This document shows positions 1 to 9,116 of a stretch of 38,283 nucleotides of DNA, one piece after another. The position numbers were made by a program, and so were the translations under genes. The notes under the pieces were generated by a model. That model saw only the letters and a program-made list of their open reading frames with translations. It did no database searches and was not told where the DNA came from. Each line of letters opens with the position of its first letter. The stretch's first letter is position 1. Origin of the DNA: Planctomycetota bacterium (GTDB lineage Bacteria; Planctomycetota; J058; JAJDCQ01); NCBI GenBank assembly GCA_029260755.1, contig JAJDCQ010000053.1, positions 1 through 38,283 on the forward strand. The letters run 5' to 3'.

Positions 1-581
1 CCACCGCGGTCAGCGAGTGATCGCACGGTTCGCCGACATCGCGACCCGGTACTCTGCACTCCGCGGGGCGGCAGGCACAGGACGGCACGACTCTCGCCCG
101 ACGGTCCGCACGTGGATCGGCCCTCCCGCTCCATGAGCGAACCGATGGCCGACCGGAGTGGACGAGCCGCGTGACCCCAAGGTGGGCTCGGCCTTGCGGG
201 CTCATGCCGGGCAGGTGGAAGCGGCCTGGCTCGTCGAGGGGAGCGTCGCCGAGGGACGAAGAAGCCCGCTACCTCGATCCTCGGGGGCGTGACTGAGATC
301 AGCGCGGGAGCAGGTCGCCTCGTCTTCGCCCCGCCGACGCCGCCTGCCTCGCATCGAGCCGGTCAGGTTCGATCCGCGGTCGGCGCTCTCGACCGAACCT
401 CGGATCCCATCGCTGCGAGCCAGCCCGCGAAGGCAAGAGTACGAGCCTCTCCCGCGGGCGTGGCGTCCGGAATGCCATCCACTCGCGGCCGCCCGAGGCC
501 GGCGCCGTCTCCGTTGCGCGGCGCATCGGCGCTTGCCGAGCGCCGGTTGCGCGCGCGCATCTCGTCCGGGCGCCAGGTCGC
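1..581. other. gene-poor left end
   Basis: No convincing gene is visible in this stretch. Open frames exist on both strands, but their translations are arginine/proline/serine-rich, low-complexity products typical of out-of-frame GC-rich DNA, with no recognisable motif. The stretch holds the left copy of a duplicated block (94-188 plus 254-277) that recurs around the start of the HNH fragment. It may be decayed remains of a second HNH-type gene whose body lies before the window or has been lost. Confidence 0.5.
94..277. repeat. left copy of imperfect direct repeat
   Basis: Positions 94-188 match 916-1010 without gaps at about 84 of 95 bases by direct comparison. Positions 254-277 match 1039-1062 at all 24 bases. 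The offset changes from 822 to 785 between the two blocks, so one copy has gained or lost 37 bp. On the minus strand both copies encode the same peptide start (SLMEREGRS), so this is probably a duplicated gene start from the HNH family rather than a mobile-element end. Confidence 0.75.
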
Positions 582-1016
582 TCAGACGAGAGCACGATCC
601 CGGGACTCCCGCGGTCGCTCCAAGATGAGGGCTCCGTCGGGCGCCTTCGAGATCTCGATGATCCCGTCGGTCTTGAGCCGGTGATGGCCTCGACAGAGGG
701 GAGCGACGTTCTCGGGATCCCAGCGCCTCTCGGGTGCTCGGGATCGCGGCACGATGTGGTCGACGTCCAGGTTGACCCGGCAGCCGCAGCCGGGGATGGC
801 GCAACTCCAGCCGTAGCGCTGCAGCACCTCCTGACGGAAGAGCCGATCCCGCTCGAGCTCGGCCTCGGATGCGCCGCGCAACTCCGATTCGGGGGCGTCC
901 CTCTCGGCCGAGGCATCGCCCGACCGTCCGCACACGGATCGGCCCTCCCGCTCCATGAGCGAAGCGATGGACGACCGGAGTGAGCGAACCGCGTGATCCC
1001 GAGGAGGGCTGCGCAA
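582..1016 (-). CDS. HNH endonuclease fragment
   Basis: Encodes up to 144 aa from a TTG at 1016, or 124 aa from the ATG at 956; neither start has a Shine-Dalgarno sequence. The second half is a clear HNH nuclease core: CAIPGCGC, then DVDHIVPRS, then ENVAPLCRGHHRLKTDG. The His, Asn, His-His and cysteine positions are all present, so the metal site looks intact. The pattern resembles the C-terminal HNH domain of DUF222/13E12-like proteins, which are normally 300-500 aa; here only the last part remains. The start lies inside the right copy of a duplicated DNA block. The nuclease core is seen in the sequence; calling it a truncated relic is inference. A small free-standing HNH protein is the alternative. 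Confidence 0.6.
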   Translation of the reverse strand: MRSPPRDHAVRSLRSSIASLMEREGRSVCGRSGDASAERDAPESELRGASEAELERDRLFRQEVLQRYGWSCAIPGCGCRVNLDVDHIVPRSRAPERRWDPENVAPLCRGHHRLKTDGIIEISKAPDGALILERPRESRDRALV

Positions 1017-1062
1017 AGGGTCGGGAGCCGCACCTCGAGGACGAAGAAGCCCGCTACCTCGA
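916..1062. repeat. right copy of imperfect direct repeat
   Basis: Partner of 94-277. It consists of a 95-bp block (916-1010) and an identical 24-mer (1039-1062). It overlaps the 5' end of the HNH fragment and the sequence just upstream of it. Confidence 0.75.
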
Positions 1063-1154
1063 CGCGCAGCTGGGCCGAGCTACTAGCACGATCGCGGACG
1101 CGTGCGTCCCGATCCAACGATCACATAGGATTGATCGATCACCCGAAACGACCG

Positions 1155-2261
1155 ATGGAGGCAACGTTGAACCTGCGACTCACCATCCCGGCGGCGGTCG
1201 TCTGCCTGCTCGCGTGCCCGAGCTCCGATCTCGTCTCACCCGCGCTCGCGACCGAGGGAGACGCCGACCCGGAGGCGGCCGTCGCCGCCGGCGTCGAGTG
1301 GCTCGTCCGGAACCAGACCGCGAATGGCTCCTGGAGCGGCGACGGATCGGAGTCGGTCGTGTTCACGCCGGGGCTCACGGGGCTGTCCGTGCTGGCGCTG
1401 CTCGACGCGGGTCACACCCTGACCGAGGGGGAGCACCAGGAGGCGGTGAAGCGAGGCGTCCGCTACCTCGAGACGATCCAGGACGACGAGGGGTGTCTCG
1501 GCCCGCGAAGTCATCCGCAGTGGATCTACAACCACGCGATCGGCGCGCTCGCCCTCGCCCGCGCCTACGGCGCGTCGGACCGCCCCGAGGCGCGGAAGGC
1601 CGCCGCGCAGAAAGCGGTCGACTTCCTCGCGGTCGCTCGAAACCCCTACTTCGCCTGGCGCTACGGCGTGAAGCCGGGTGACGACGACCCATCGGTCACG
1701 GCCTGGGCCATGCACGCTCTCCACGAGGCCGAGGCGGCCGAGCTGGTGGTCGACGAGCAGGCGAACGAGGGAGCCCTCGCCCTCCTCCAGAAGGTGACCG
1801 ACCCCGACTACGGCCGGGCCGGCTACCTCATGCGCGGGAGCGGGCCCGCTCGCCCGATGGAGCTCATGGACGAGTTCCCCGCCCACCTCTCGGAGTCGAT
1901 GACCGCGGCCGGACTCTCGATCCGACTGATGATCGGCGGCGACGCCGCGAAGGGCCCCGTCTTCGACCTGGGCGTGAAGCTCCTCCGCGGCGTGCCCCCG
2001 AAGACGACGGCCGAGGACGGCAGCCCCCTCGACTACTACTACTGGTGGTGGGGCGCCTACGCTCTCCAGCAGGTCGGCGGCGACGCGTGGACCGAGTGGC
2101 GCGCCGCCCTCGATACCGCCCTGGTCGCGACGCAGAAGACCGAGGGCGACGACGCCGGCTCCTGGGACCCGGACTCGGTGTGGGGGAAGACCGGCGGCCG
2201 CGTCTACGTGACGGCGATCAACACGCGGACGCTCGTCCTGCGCGCGCGCGGCGAGGACTAG
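1155..2261 (+). CDS. secreted prenyltransferase/squalene-oxidase repeat protein
   Basis: A 368-aa protein from the ATG at 1155. The frame is open further upstream, but this ATG is followed directly by a signal peptide (residues 1-32, likely cleavage after ALA), which decides the start. The mature part is built of helical repeats of the alpha/alpha-toroid type found in prenyltransferase and squalene-cyclase folds, for example AVAAGVEWLVRNQTANGSW (about 42-60) and AVKRGVRYLETIQDDEGCLG (about 97-116). No DxDD or other cyclase catalytic motif is visible, so it is probably a repeat-fold exported protein of unknown role, common in Planctomycetota, not a true terpene cyclase. No strong SD is seen. 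A TAGGAT sequence at 1126-1131 could be a -10 element. The gene is convergent with metH. Confidence 0.85.
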   Translation: MEATLNLRLTIPAAVVCLLACPSSDLVSPALATEGDADPEAAVAAGVEWLVRNQTANGSWSGDGSESVVFTPGLTGLSVLALLDAGHTLTEGEHQEAVKRGVRYLETIQDDEGCLGPRSHPQWIYNHAIGALALARAYGASDRPEARKAAAQKAVDFLAVARNPYFAWRYGVKPGDDDPSVTAWAMHALHEAEAAELVVDEQANEGALALLQKVTDPDYGRAGYLMRGSGPARPMELMDEFPAHLSESMTAAGLSIRLMIGGDAAKGPVFDLGVKLLRGVPPKTTAEDGSPLDYYYWWWGAYALQQVGGDAWTEWRAALDTALVATQKTEGDDAGSWDPDSVWGKTGGRVYVTAINTRTLVLRARGED

Positions 2262-2269
2262 CTCGCCGC
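2248..2269. terminator. hairpin between convergent genes
   Basis: A perfect 8-bp stem (GCGGCGAG/CTCGCCGC) with a 6-base loop spans the stop codon of the 1155-2261 gene and precedes the 3' end of metH on the other strand. No T-tract follows on either side, so it is only a candidate bidirectional terminator. Confidence 0.35.
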
Positions 2270-2289
2270 CCGAGCCACCCCCGCAGAAG

Positions 2290-5200
2290 CTACTCGACGG
2301 TGAAGTACTTCGCCTCGGGGTGGTGGAGCACCAGCGCGCTGACGCTCGCCTCGGGCTCCATCATGTGCCCCTCGGTCAGGTCGATGCCGATCTCGGCGGG
2401 CTCGAGGGCCTCGAAGAGACCCTCCTGCATCCCGAGGTCGGGGCACGCGGGGTAGCCGGGGCTGAACCGGCAGCCGCGGTAGCGGGCCTTGAAACGCTCG
2501 ACCATCGTCATCGTCGGCGCGTCGGGGAAGCCCCAGACGCCTCGGAGCTTCGTGTGGATCCACTCGGCCAGCGCCTCGGCCGTCTCGAGGGCGAGGGCGG
2601 CGACGATGTGGCTCTTGAGGTAGGACCCGGCGTCCTTGAGCTCGGCCGACCAGGCGCCGATGCCTTCGCCCGCCGTCGTGACGAAGAGGGCGAGGTGGTC
2701 GCGACCGCTCTCGCGGGCGGTGCTCACGTCGCGGACGAAGTCGGTCAGGCAGCGCCCTCCGCCTGACTGCCGCGGGAGGTCCCAGCTCACGACCGGTTCG
2801 GTCGCCTCGGCCGTCTCGAAGAGCCGGAGCGTCTCGCCCTCGGCCTCGGCGGCGAAGAAGCGCCAGAGGGCGCGGGCCTTCATCCTCCCGCCGCGGGCCT
2901 CGGCCTTCCTCGTCGAGGGCCGCCTCGATCCTCGCCGCCTTCTCGTCGCCGTCCGCGAGCGCGGCGGCGAAGTCGCCCCGGAAGCCGAGGTGCTTGCCGT
3001 AGAGCATCCGCGGGTTGATGAACGCCCACGCCTCGTCGAGCCGCACCTCGCGCATGACGTGGCGCTGCAGGTCCGGCGGCGTCGGGACCGTCTCGAGCGC
3101 GCTCACGGTGACGGCCGCCCGGGGGCGGGCCGTCGCGGCCGGCTTCTTCTCGACGCCGAGCTTCGCCGCCTCGGCTTCGACCTCCGCGATGAGGTCGGGC
3201 CTCGCCTCGTCGTCGACGAGGCGGTTCGCCAGGGAGAGGCCGTCCATCGCGTCCTGCGCGTAGAGGACCTGCCCGTCGTAGGCCTTCGCGATCCGCTTGC
3301 GGGTGAAGTTCCGCGTCAGGGCCGCCCCGCCGACGAGGAGGTCGGGCGTGATGCCGACCGCGCTCATCTCCTCGGCCGTCACCACCATCATCTGGGCGGA
3401 CTTCACGAGCAACCCGGACAGCCCGACCACGTTCGGCCGGTGCTCGCGGACCGCTTCGATGATGACGTGCGGCGGGATCTTGATCCCGAGGTTCACGACG
3501 TCCCAGCCGTTGTTCCCGAGGATGATCTCGACCAGGTTCTTCCCGATGTCGTGGACGTCGCCCTTCACCGTCGCGAGGAGCACCTTCCCGCGGACGGCCG
3601 TCTCGCTCTTCTCCATGAGCGGCTCGAGGTGGGCGACGGCCGCCTTCATCACCTCGGCGCTCTGGAGCACCTCGGCGACGATGAGCTGGTTGCCGTTGAA
3701 GAGCCGCCCGACCTCGTCCATACCGGTCATGAGCGGGCCGTTGATGATCTCGAGCGGGGCGGTGTCGCGGAGCTTCTCGTCGAGATCCTTGACCAGCCCC
3801 TCCTTGCTCCCGGTCACGACGTAGTGGGCGAGCCGCTCATCGAGGCCGAGCTCGCTCACCGGCGTGATCACCCGCGAGCTCGCGTCGCGGAAGTGGGCCG
3901 TGAACGTGGCGACCGTCTCGTCGCTCGTCTCGAAGAGGATCGCCTCGGCGAGGCGGCGCTCGTCGTCGGGGATCTGGGCGTAGCGCTCGAGCTTCTCGGT
4001 GTTCACGAGCGCCAGGTCGAGCCCGGCTCGCGTGCACTCGTAGAGGAAGACCGAGTTCAGCACCTCGCGGCCCGCCGGCGGCAGGCCGAAGCTGACGTTG
4101 CTGATCCCGAGCACGGTCTTGCAGCCAGGCAGCTCGCTCTTGATGAGCCGGACGCCCTCGACCGTCTCCTTGGCGCTGCCGAGATACGCCGCGTCGCCCG
4201 TCGCGCACGGGAACACCAGGGGATCGAAGAGGAGGTCTTCGGCCGGGACGCCGTACTTCTTCGTGAGGAGGTCGCGGCTCCGCCTCGCCACCTCGAGCTT
4301 GCGCTCGCGGGTGACGGCCATTCCCTGCTCGGGGTCATCGTCGATGCAGCCGACGACGAAGGCGGCGCCGAAGCGGCGCGCCATCGGCACGACCTGCTCG
4401 AAGCGCTCCTCGCCGTCCTCGAGGTTGATCGAGTTGATGATCGCCTTGCCCTGGCAGTAGGCGAGCGCGCGCTCGATGACCGCGGCGTCGGTCGAGTCGA
4501 TCATCAAGGGTACCTTCACCTTCTTGATGACCTCGTCGAGGAACCGCTCGACGTCCTCGCGCTCCTCGCGGTCGGGGTCCGCGAGGCAGACGTCCATGAT
4601 CTGCGCCCCGCCCCGCACCTGCGCCCGGGCGATCTCGCTCGCCTCCTCGAACTTGTCCTCGCGGATCAGGCGCTTGAACTTGCGCGAGCCGATCACGTTC
4701 GTTCGCTCGCCGACCAGGAGCGGGCGTGCGTCCTCGCTCGCCTCGGTCCAGTCGATGCCGGAGAAGAGCGTCCGCTGGTAGGTCGGGATCGGCCGCGGCT
4801 TGCCGTCGGCGGCGAGCTGCACGAGCGCCTCGACGTGCGCCGCGGTCGTCCCGCAGCAGCCGCCGACGAGGTTGATCCACCCCTCGTCGATGAAGCGACC
4901 GACGATCCGCGCGATCATCGCGGGCGACTCGAGGTAGTTGCCGTCCTCGTCGGGCAGCCCGGCGTTCGGGACGCAGGCGACCCGCGTCTTCGCCAGCTCG
5001 GCGAGGGCGCGGATGTGGTCGGTCATGAACTCGGGTCCGGTCGCGCAGTTCAGCCCGATGTAGAGGAGCTCGACGTGCTCGACGCTGATCGCGAGCGCCT
5101 CGGCCGTCTGGCCCGCGAGCATCGTTCCCATCGGCTCGATCGTGCCGCTGACCGCGACCGGCAGGCGCTCGCCCCGCGAGGAGAAGAGCTCGTGGATGGC

Positions 5201-5800
5201 GATCAGGCCCGCCTTGACGTTGCGCGTGTCCTGGCACGTCTCGAGCAGCAGGTAGTCGGCGCCGCCGTCGGCGAGGGCGCGCGCCTGCTCGAGGTAGGTG
5301 CGGATCAGCTCCTCGAAGGTGACGCCGCCGGTGACGCTGATCGCCTTCGTCGTCGGGCCCATCGAGCCCGCGACCCAGCGGGGCCGGCCGTCGGCGGCCT
5401 CGGCGGCCTCGCACGCCTCGCGGGCGAGCTCGGCGGCGCGCCGGGTGAGCTCGTAGGCCTGCTTCTCGAGCGGCGGGTACTCGGCGAGGACGAGGTCGGT
5501 CGAGCCGAACGTGTTCGTCTCGACGATGTCCGCGCCAGCATCGATGTAGCCGCGGTGGAGATCGCGGATCACGTCGGGGCGGGTCGCGCAGAGGTTCTCG
5601 TTACAGCCCTCGAACTCCTCGCCGCCGAAGTCCTCGGCGGTGAGGTCGCGGCTCTGGAGATACGTTCCGGTCGCCCCGTCGAGACAGAGTATCCGCCGGT
5701 CGAGGGCGTCGACGAGCGCGGCGCTGCGAGCGGGGAGCGGAAGGGCGGCGACCGCGACGGGATCGTACGTCCCGGGGGGCGGCTCGGCGGGGTGGGTCAT
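2290..5800 (-). CDS. metH: cobalamin-dependent methionine synthase (frameshifted near the C-terminus)
   Basis: 5-methyltetrahydrofolate-homocysteine methyltransferase, the last step of methionine synthesis, cytoplasmic. Domains in order: homocysteine-binding barrel (about 30-340) with DGATGTYLQ and zinc cysteines at C252 and C315/C316 (GGCCGTT); pterin-binding domain (about 360-640) with GERTNVIGS; cobalamin cap and B12 domain (about 660-880) with D748-x-H750-x2-G753, H750 being the expected cobalt ligand; then the AdoMet reactivation domain with RFSPGYPACPDL. The first 960 or so residues run in one frame. The reactivation domain continues in another frame after one extra base near 2908-2909 and ends at TAG 2290-2292. 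Unshifted reading would give an arginine-rich, non-homologous tail ending at 2258. All domains are otherwise intact, so this is either a recent mutation or a sequence error. A promoter-like element lies at 5969-5997. No cobalamin box was recognised in the leader. Confidence 0.95.
2904..2914 (-). other. frameshift point in metH
   Basis: On the minus strand the text reads CTCGACGAGGAAGGCCGAGG. Removing one G gives the continuous reading ALDEKAEARGGRMKARALW, which joins the cap/B12 frame to the reactivation-domain frame. The surplus base is one of the two C's at plus-strand 2908-2909. No classical slippery heptamer is seen. GGGAGG directly abuts the ATG at 2883 with no spacer, so separate initiation of the last domain is unlikely. 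Confidence 0.8.
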
Positions 5801-5968
5801 CGTGGCGGGTTCCGGCGCGGGGAGGCCGACGGTGGCGTCGGCGGCAGCAAGGGCGGCGTGGTGGGTCGAATCGGCGGTCGTGCGGTTCGGGAAGGCGATC
5901 TCTCCTGTCGTCTGGGGAAGGGACGGACGGGGGCGCGGCGGCCCGAGCCCGGCCCGGAAGCGAAGGCG

Positions 5969-5997
5969 AGTATGGATCTTCGGGCGCGGGTCGTCAA
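5969..5997 (-). promoter_or_regulatory. putative promoter of metH
   Basis: On the minus strand, TTGACG (5992-5997), a 17-bp spacer and CATACT (5969-5974). The predicted leader is about 160 bases to the metH ATG at 5800. Confidence 0.5.
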
Positions 5998-6034
5998 CGA
6001 CTCGTCGGCGCTCTCACGCGGCGCGTCGTGCCCA

Positions 6035-8158
6035 TCAGTCGATCGCGCGAAGGGCCGCCGCGGCCGCCTTCCGGACGGCGGCGTCGTCGTCGTTCGCCGC
6101 GGCCTGCTCGAGATCGCGCTTCACCGCGCTCGGCGGGCGGTCGACCGCGCCGAGGGCCTCGGCCGCGGCTGCGCGGAGGGCGGCGTCCTCGCCGCGGAGC
6201 GTCTTGCGGAGCGATGCGATCGCCTTCCCGTCGCGCTTGCCCGAGACTCGCCCCAGGGCGAGGGTGGCGGCGGGTGCGAAGGCGGCGCCCTGCGTTTCGC
6301 TGGCGGCGAGGAGGGCGGCGATCGTCGCCGCGTCGGCGGGGCGGCCGATCCGTCCGATCGCCTCGGCGGCGGCCGAGCGCGTCGCCATGTCCGCGGCATC
6401 GCGCGCGAGGATCGCGAGCAGCGTCGGGGTCGCGGGACGGGCGACCTCGCCGAGGGCGCCGAGGGCGCGGGCCGCCGCCGTCGCCACCTTCGCCGTCTCG
6501 TCGGTCGCGGCGGCGTTCTCGAGGCGGGCGACCGCCGGCTCCGCGGCGGGGCCCACGCGAGCGAGCGCGTCCGCAGCCGCCTGGCGGACGGCCGGGGCGG
6601 CCGCGACGAGAGCCTCGGCGAGCGCGCCGACCGCCGACGCCGCCTCCGGGCCGAGGCGACCGAGGAGGGCGGCGGCCTGCCGCTGCACCGCCGGGCGCGC
6701 GTCGTCGAGCCCGGTCACGAGGACGGCGGGCGCGTCGCGCTCGAGGGCGAGGAGCGCGTCGGCGGCGAGGGCGCGGACGGCGTCACGGTCGGATCCGAGC
6801 GCATCGATCAGGACCGGCCCGGCGGCCGAGCCGCGCGCGGCGATCACCTTCCTCGCCTCGCCGGTGACGAACGCGTCGTCGCCGAGGGCGGCGTTGTCGA
6901 CGATCGCGCGGGTGACCGCGTCGGCGGGGGCGCCCTCGAGCCCGGCGAGGGCGGCCAGCGCGCGGAGCCGTTCGCCGTGGCGGTCGGAGCCGAGCACCTT
7001 CGCGAGGGCGGCGACCGTCGGCGCGGCCGGGAAGGTCGCGAGGTCGAGCGCGCCGAGCGCGTCGACCGCCGCCCTCCGCACCGCGCGCGCGTCGTCGTCG
7101 ACGGCTCCCGCGAGCGTCCTCGCGACCCGACTCCGGTCCGCCGCGTCGCTCGGGGTCAGTCGGGCGAGCGCGATCACGGCCGCGACCCGGGTGCGCTCTC
7201 GGTCGGACGCGAGCCCCTCCTCGCAGCGGTCGAGGACCGCGGCGCGCGCGTCGCCGATCCGCCCGAGCGCGCCGAGGATTCCGTCGGCGTGCTCGGCCGC
7301 GCCCCACTTCCAGGAATCCGCAACGAGGATCGCGACGAGCTCGCCGCCGTCGGTCTCGAGCGACCCGGCGAGCTGCAGCGCCATCGCGTACGTCGTGATC
7401 GTGCCGCCGACGATCGGGCGATCGGGGCGCAGCTTCAGCAGCTTTCGGAGGATGGCGAGGGCCGGCTCCGCGTCGCCCGTCGTGCGGTGGAGCGCCTCGG
7501 CGAGACGGATGCGCGCCCGCTGTCCCTCGGCCGCCGCGAACGCCTCTCGCAGGAGCGGCTCGGCCTCGGCGGCGTCGGGGCCGATGCCGCCGAGGCCGAT
7601 GAGGGCCGCGGCGCGGAGGTCCTCGTCCTCGGCGTCCCGCGCGATCGCGAGCAACGAGGGCACCGCACCGCGGGCGCCGGGCCCCAGCTCGCCGAGCGCG
7701 ATGCAGGCGTCCCGCCGGTCGAATCGGGAGAGCTCCTCGTCGTCGGCGACGTCGCGGACGGCCGCCCAGACGGCGTCGGCGTGGTCTGGTCCGAGGCGCC
7801 CGAGGAAGGTGACCAGCTCGCCGGTGATGACCGGCTTGCCGGCGCCCGCTCGCAGCGCGTCCACGGCGGCGTCGCGCGCGCCCGCGGCCCGAGGGCCGAG
7901 GGCGGCGAGAGCGCGGGCCGCGTCGTGCTGCACGAGGCCGTCGGTCAGCGACTCGGCGAGCGCCCGCACCGTCGCGGCCGAGGGCCTCGCGAGCCGGCCG
8001 ATCGCGCGCGCTGCCCTCTCGCGCTCCTCGAAGGGCGCCGTCCGGAGCTTGCGGACGAGCTCGGCCTGGTCGTCCGCCCGCGCGGCCGTTCCGACGGCGA
8101 GGAGCGCGAGCGCGCCGGCCATCAACGCGGTGAGGACCGGGCGACCGCGCGGGGTCAT
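6035..8158 (-). CDS. secreted HEAT-repeat protein
   Basis: A 707-aa protein. The ATG at 8158 is chosen because it begins a signal peptide (TALMAGALALLAVGTAARA, cleavage near residue 28); the frame is open further upstream but runs through the preceding gene. The mature protein is an alanine-rich array of HEAT/PBS-lyase-type repeats from residue 30 to the end, with recurring units such as AVRALAADALLAL, AVRQAAADALARVGPAA and ATRSAAAEAIGRIG. These are helical-pair scaffolds for protein binding and no catalytic motif is seen. It starts 23 bp after the stop of the lipoprotein gene, so the two are probably co-transcribed and may act together in the periplasm. The exact partner cannot be told from the sequence. 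Confidence 0.85.
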   Translation of the reverse strand: MTPRGRPVLTALMAGALALLAVGTAARADDQAELVRKLRTAPFEERERAARAIGRLARPSAATVRALAESLTDGLVQHDAARALAALGPRAAGARDAAVDALRAGAGKPVITGELVTFLGRLGPDHADAVWAAVRDVADDEELSRFDRRDACIALGELGPGARGAVPSLLAIARDAEDEDLRAAALIGLGGIGPDAAEAEPLLREAFAAAEGQRARIRLAEALHRTTGDAEPALAILRKLLKLRPDRPIVGGTITTYAMALQLAGSLETDGGELVAILVADSWKWGAAEHADGILGALGRIGDARAAVLDRCEEGLASDRERTRVAAVIALARLTPSDAADRSRVARTLAGAVDDDARAVRRAAVDALGALDLATFPAAPTVAALAKVLGSDRHGERLRALAALAGLEGAPADAVTRAIVDNAALGDDAFVTGEARKVIAARGSAAGPVLIDALGSDRDAVRALAADALLALERDAPAVLVTGLDDARPAVQRQAAALLGRLGPEAASAVGALAEALVAAAPAVRQAAADALARVGPAAEPAVARLENAAATDETAKVATAAARALGALGEVARPATPTLLAILARDAADMATRSAAAEAIGRIGRPADAATIAALLAASETQGAAFAPAATLALGRVSGKRDGKAIASLRKTLRGEDAALRAAAAEALGAVDRPPSAVKRDLEQAAANDDDAAVRKAAAAALRAID

Positions 8159-8181
8159 CGTCGTCGCCGACCCGACCCCGC

Positions 8182-8964
8182 TCACCGGATGATCCGATCG
8201 GCGAGGAACGCGACGAGCCGGTCCCGGTCGGCGGGGTCCTTCTCGACGAGCTCGCCGCGGGCCTCGCGCAGGTTCCAGTTCGCGTAGAGCTCGACCGGCC
8301 GCTTGTTGCCCTTCGCGCCGCGCGGCGCCTCGACGAACCACTTCGTCGCCGTCCAGGCGCCGCCGTTGCCGGCGAGGCCGCCCTCGTCGCGCCGTCGGAG
8401 CGCCGTGCCGAGGCGGGCGAGCCGGAACCGCTCCGGGCCGGGCGCCGGGCCGGGCGTCGTCGCGCTCGGGGCGCCAGGGCCCTCGGGGATGGGCGCGGTG
8501 AGCGCCTCGCCGATCGCGCCGACCAGGGCGATCGCCGCCGGGCGGTCGGCGACGGCGATCATCGCCTCGCCGAAGCTCGCCTTGCCCGCCGGCCCGGCCT
8601 TCACCCGGAAGGCGAGGACGAACGCGGGGCCGCCGGCGGCTTCGCCCGCGCTCTCCCACGGGCCGACCCGCGCCTCGAGGACCGTCCAGTCCCCGCCGGC
8701 CTCGTGCCAAGGAGGAGCGTCGGTCGGCCGGCGTCGGTCGTGGACCGCCTCGATCCGGAACGGCATCCGGCTCCACTCGGGGCCGCCGGTCTCGGTCTGG
8801 ACGCGCGGGCCGATCGGCGTCTCCGGCGGATCGTCGGTCGGCGTCGGCCGGGCGCGCGGCGCGACGCGCTCGGCGTCGGGCGCGTCGCCGCCGGGACACC
8901 CGGTCAGGGTCGCGACGGCGGCGAGGGCGACGGCCGGGAAGGATCGAACGAGGAGGTGGCGCAT
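8182..8964 (-). CDS. lipoprotein of unknown function
   Basis: A 260-aa protein. The frame is open to 9099, but the ATG at 8964 starts a typical lipoprotein signal (MRHLLVRSFPAVALAAVA followed by the lipobox LTGC), and AAGG lies about 12 bases upstream, so this start is preferred. The mature part has a proline-rich linker (about 30-55), then a mixed region including GPAFVLAFRVKAG and WTATKWFVEAPRGAKGNKRP. The latter suggests a soluble domain predicted to sit at the outer face of a membrane. No family is recognised. It is the first gene of an apparent two-gene unit with the HEAT-repeat protein and is divergent from the PilZ-like gene. Confidence 0.75.
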   Translation of the reverse strand: MRHLLVRSFPAVALAAVATLTGCPGGDAPDAERVAPRARPTPTDDPPETPIGPRVQTETGGPEWSRMPFRIEAVHDRRRPTDAPPWHEAGGDWTVLEARVGPWESAGEAAGGPAFVLAFRVKAGPAGKASFGEAMIAVADRPAAIALVGAIGEALTAPIPEGPGAPSATTPGPAPGPERFRLARLGTALRRRDEGGLAGNGGAWTATKWFVEAPRGAKGNKRPVELYANWNLREARGELVEKDPADRDRLVAFLADRIIR

Positions 8965-9116
8965 GAGAGGGGACCTTCCGGGATCGTGGCCGCGCGATGT
9001 CAGCGCCCGGCTCACGAAAGCGCAACCCCCCGGGGCCGTGCGGGCGCCGCTCTCAAGGGACATCTCCGGGAATCCGAAAGGTTTGGAGGACGCGAACACG
9101 GAGGCGACAGCGAGCG

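Noticed and set aside
5801..6034. Possible cobalamin or SAM riboswitch in the metH leader
   Set aside because: I looked for a B12 box and for paired SAM-type helices and recognised neither; only a promoter-like pair of hexamers is supported. A covariance-model search would settle it.
2636..8287. Very long plus-strand open frame (over 1800 codons) opposite metH and the HEAT gene
   Set aside because: It is antisense to two well-supported genes, its translation is arginine/valine/leucine-rich without motifs, and such frames are expected opposite GC-rich genes.
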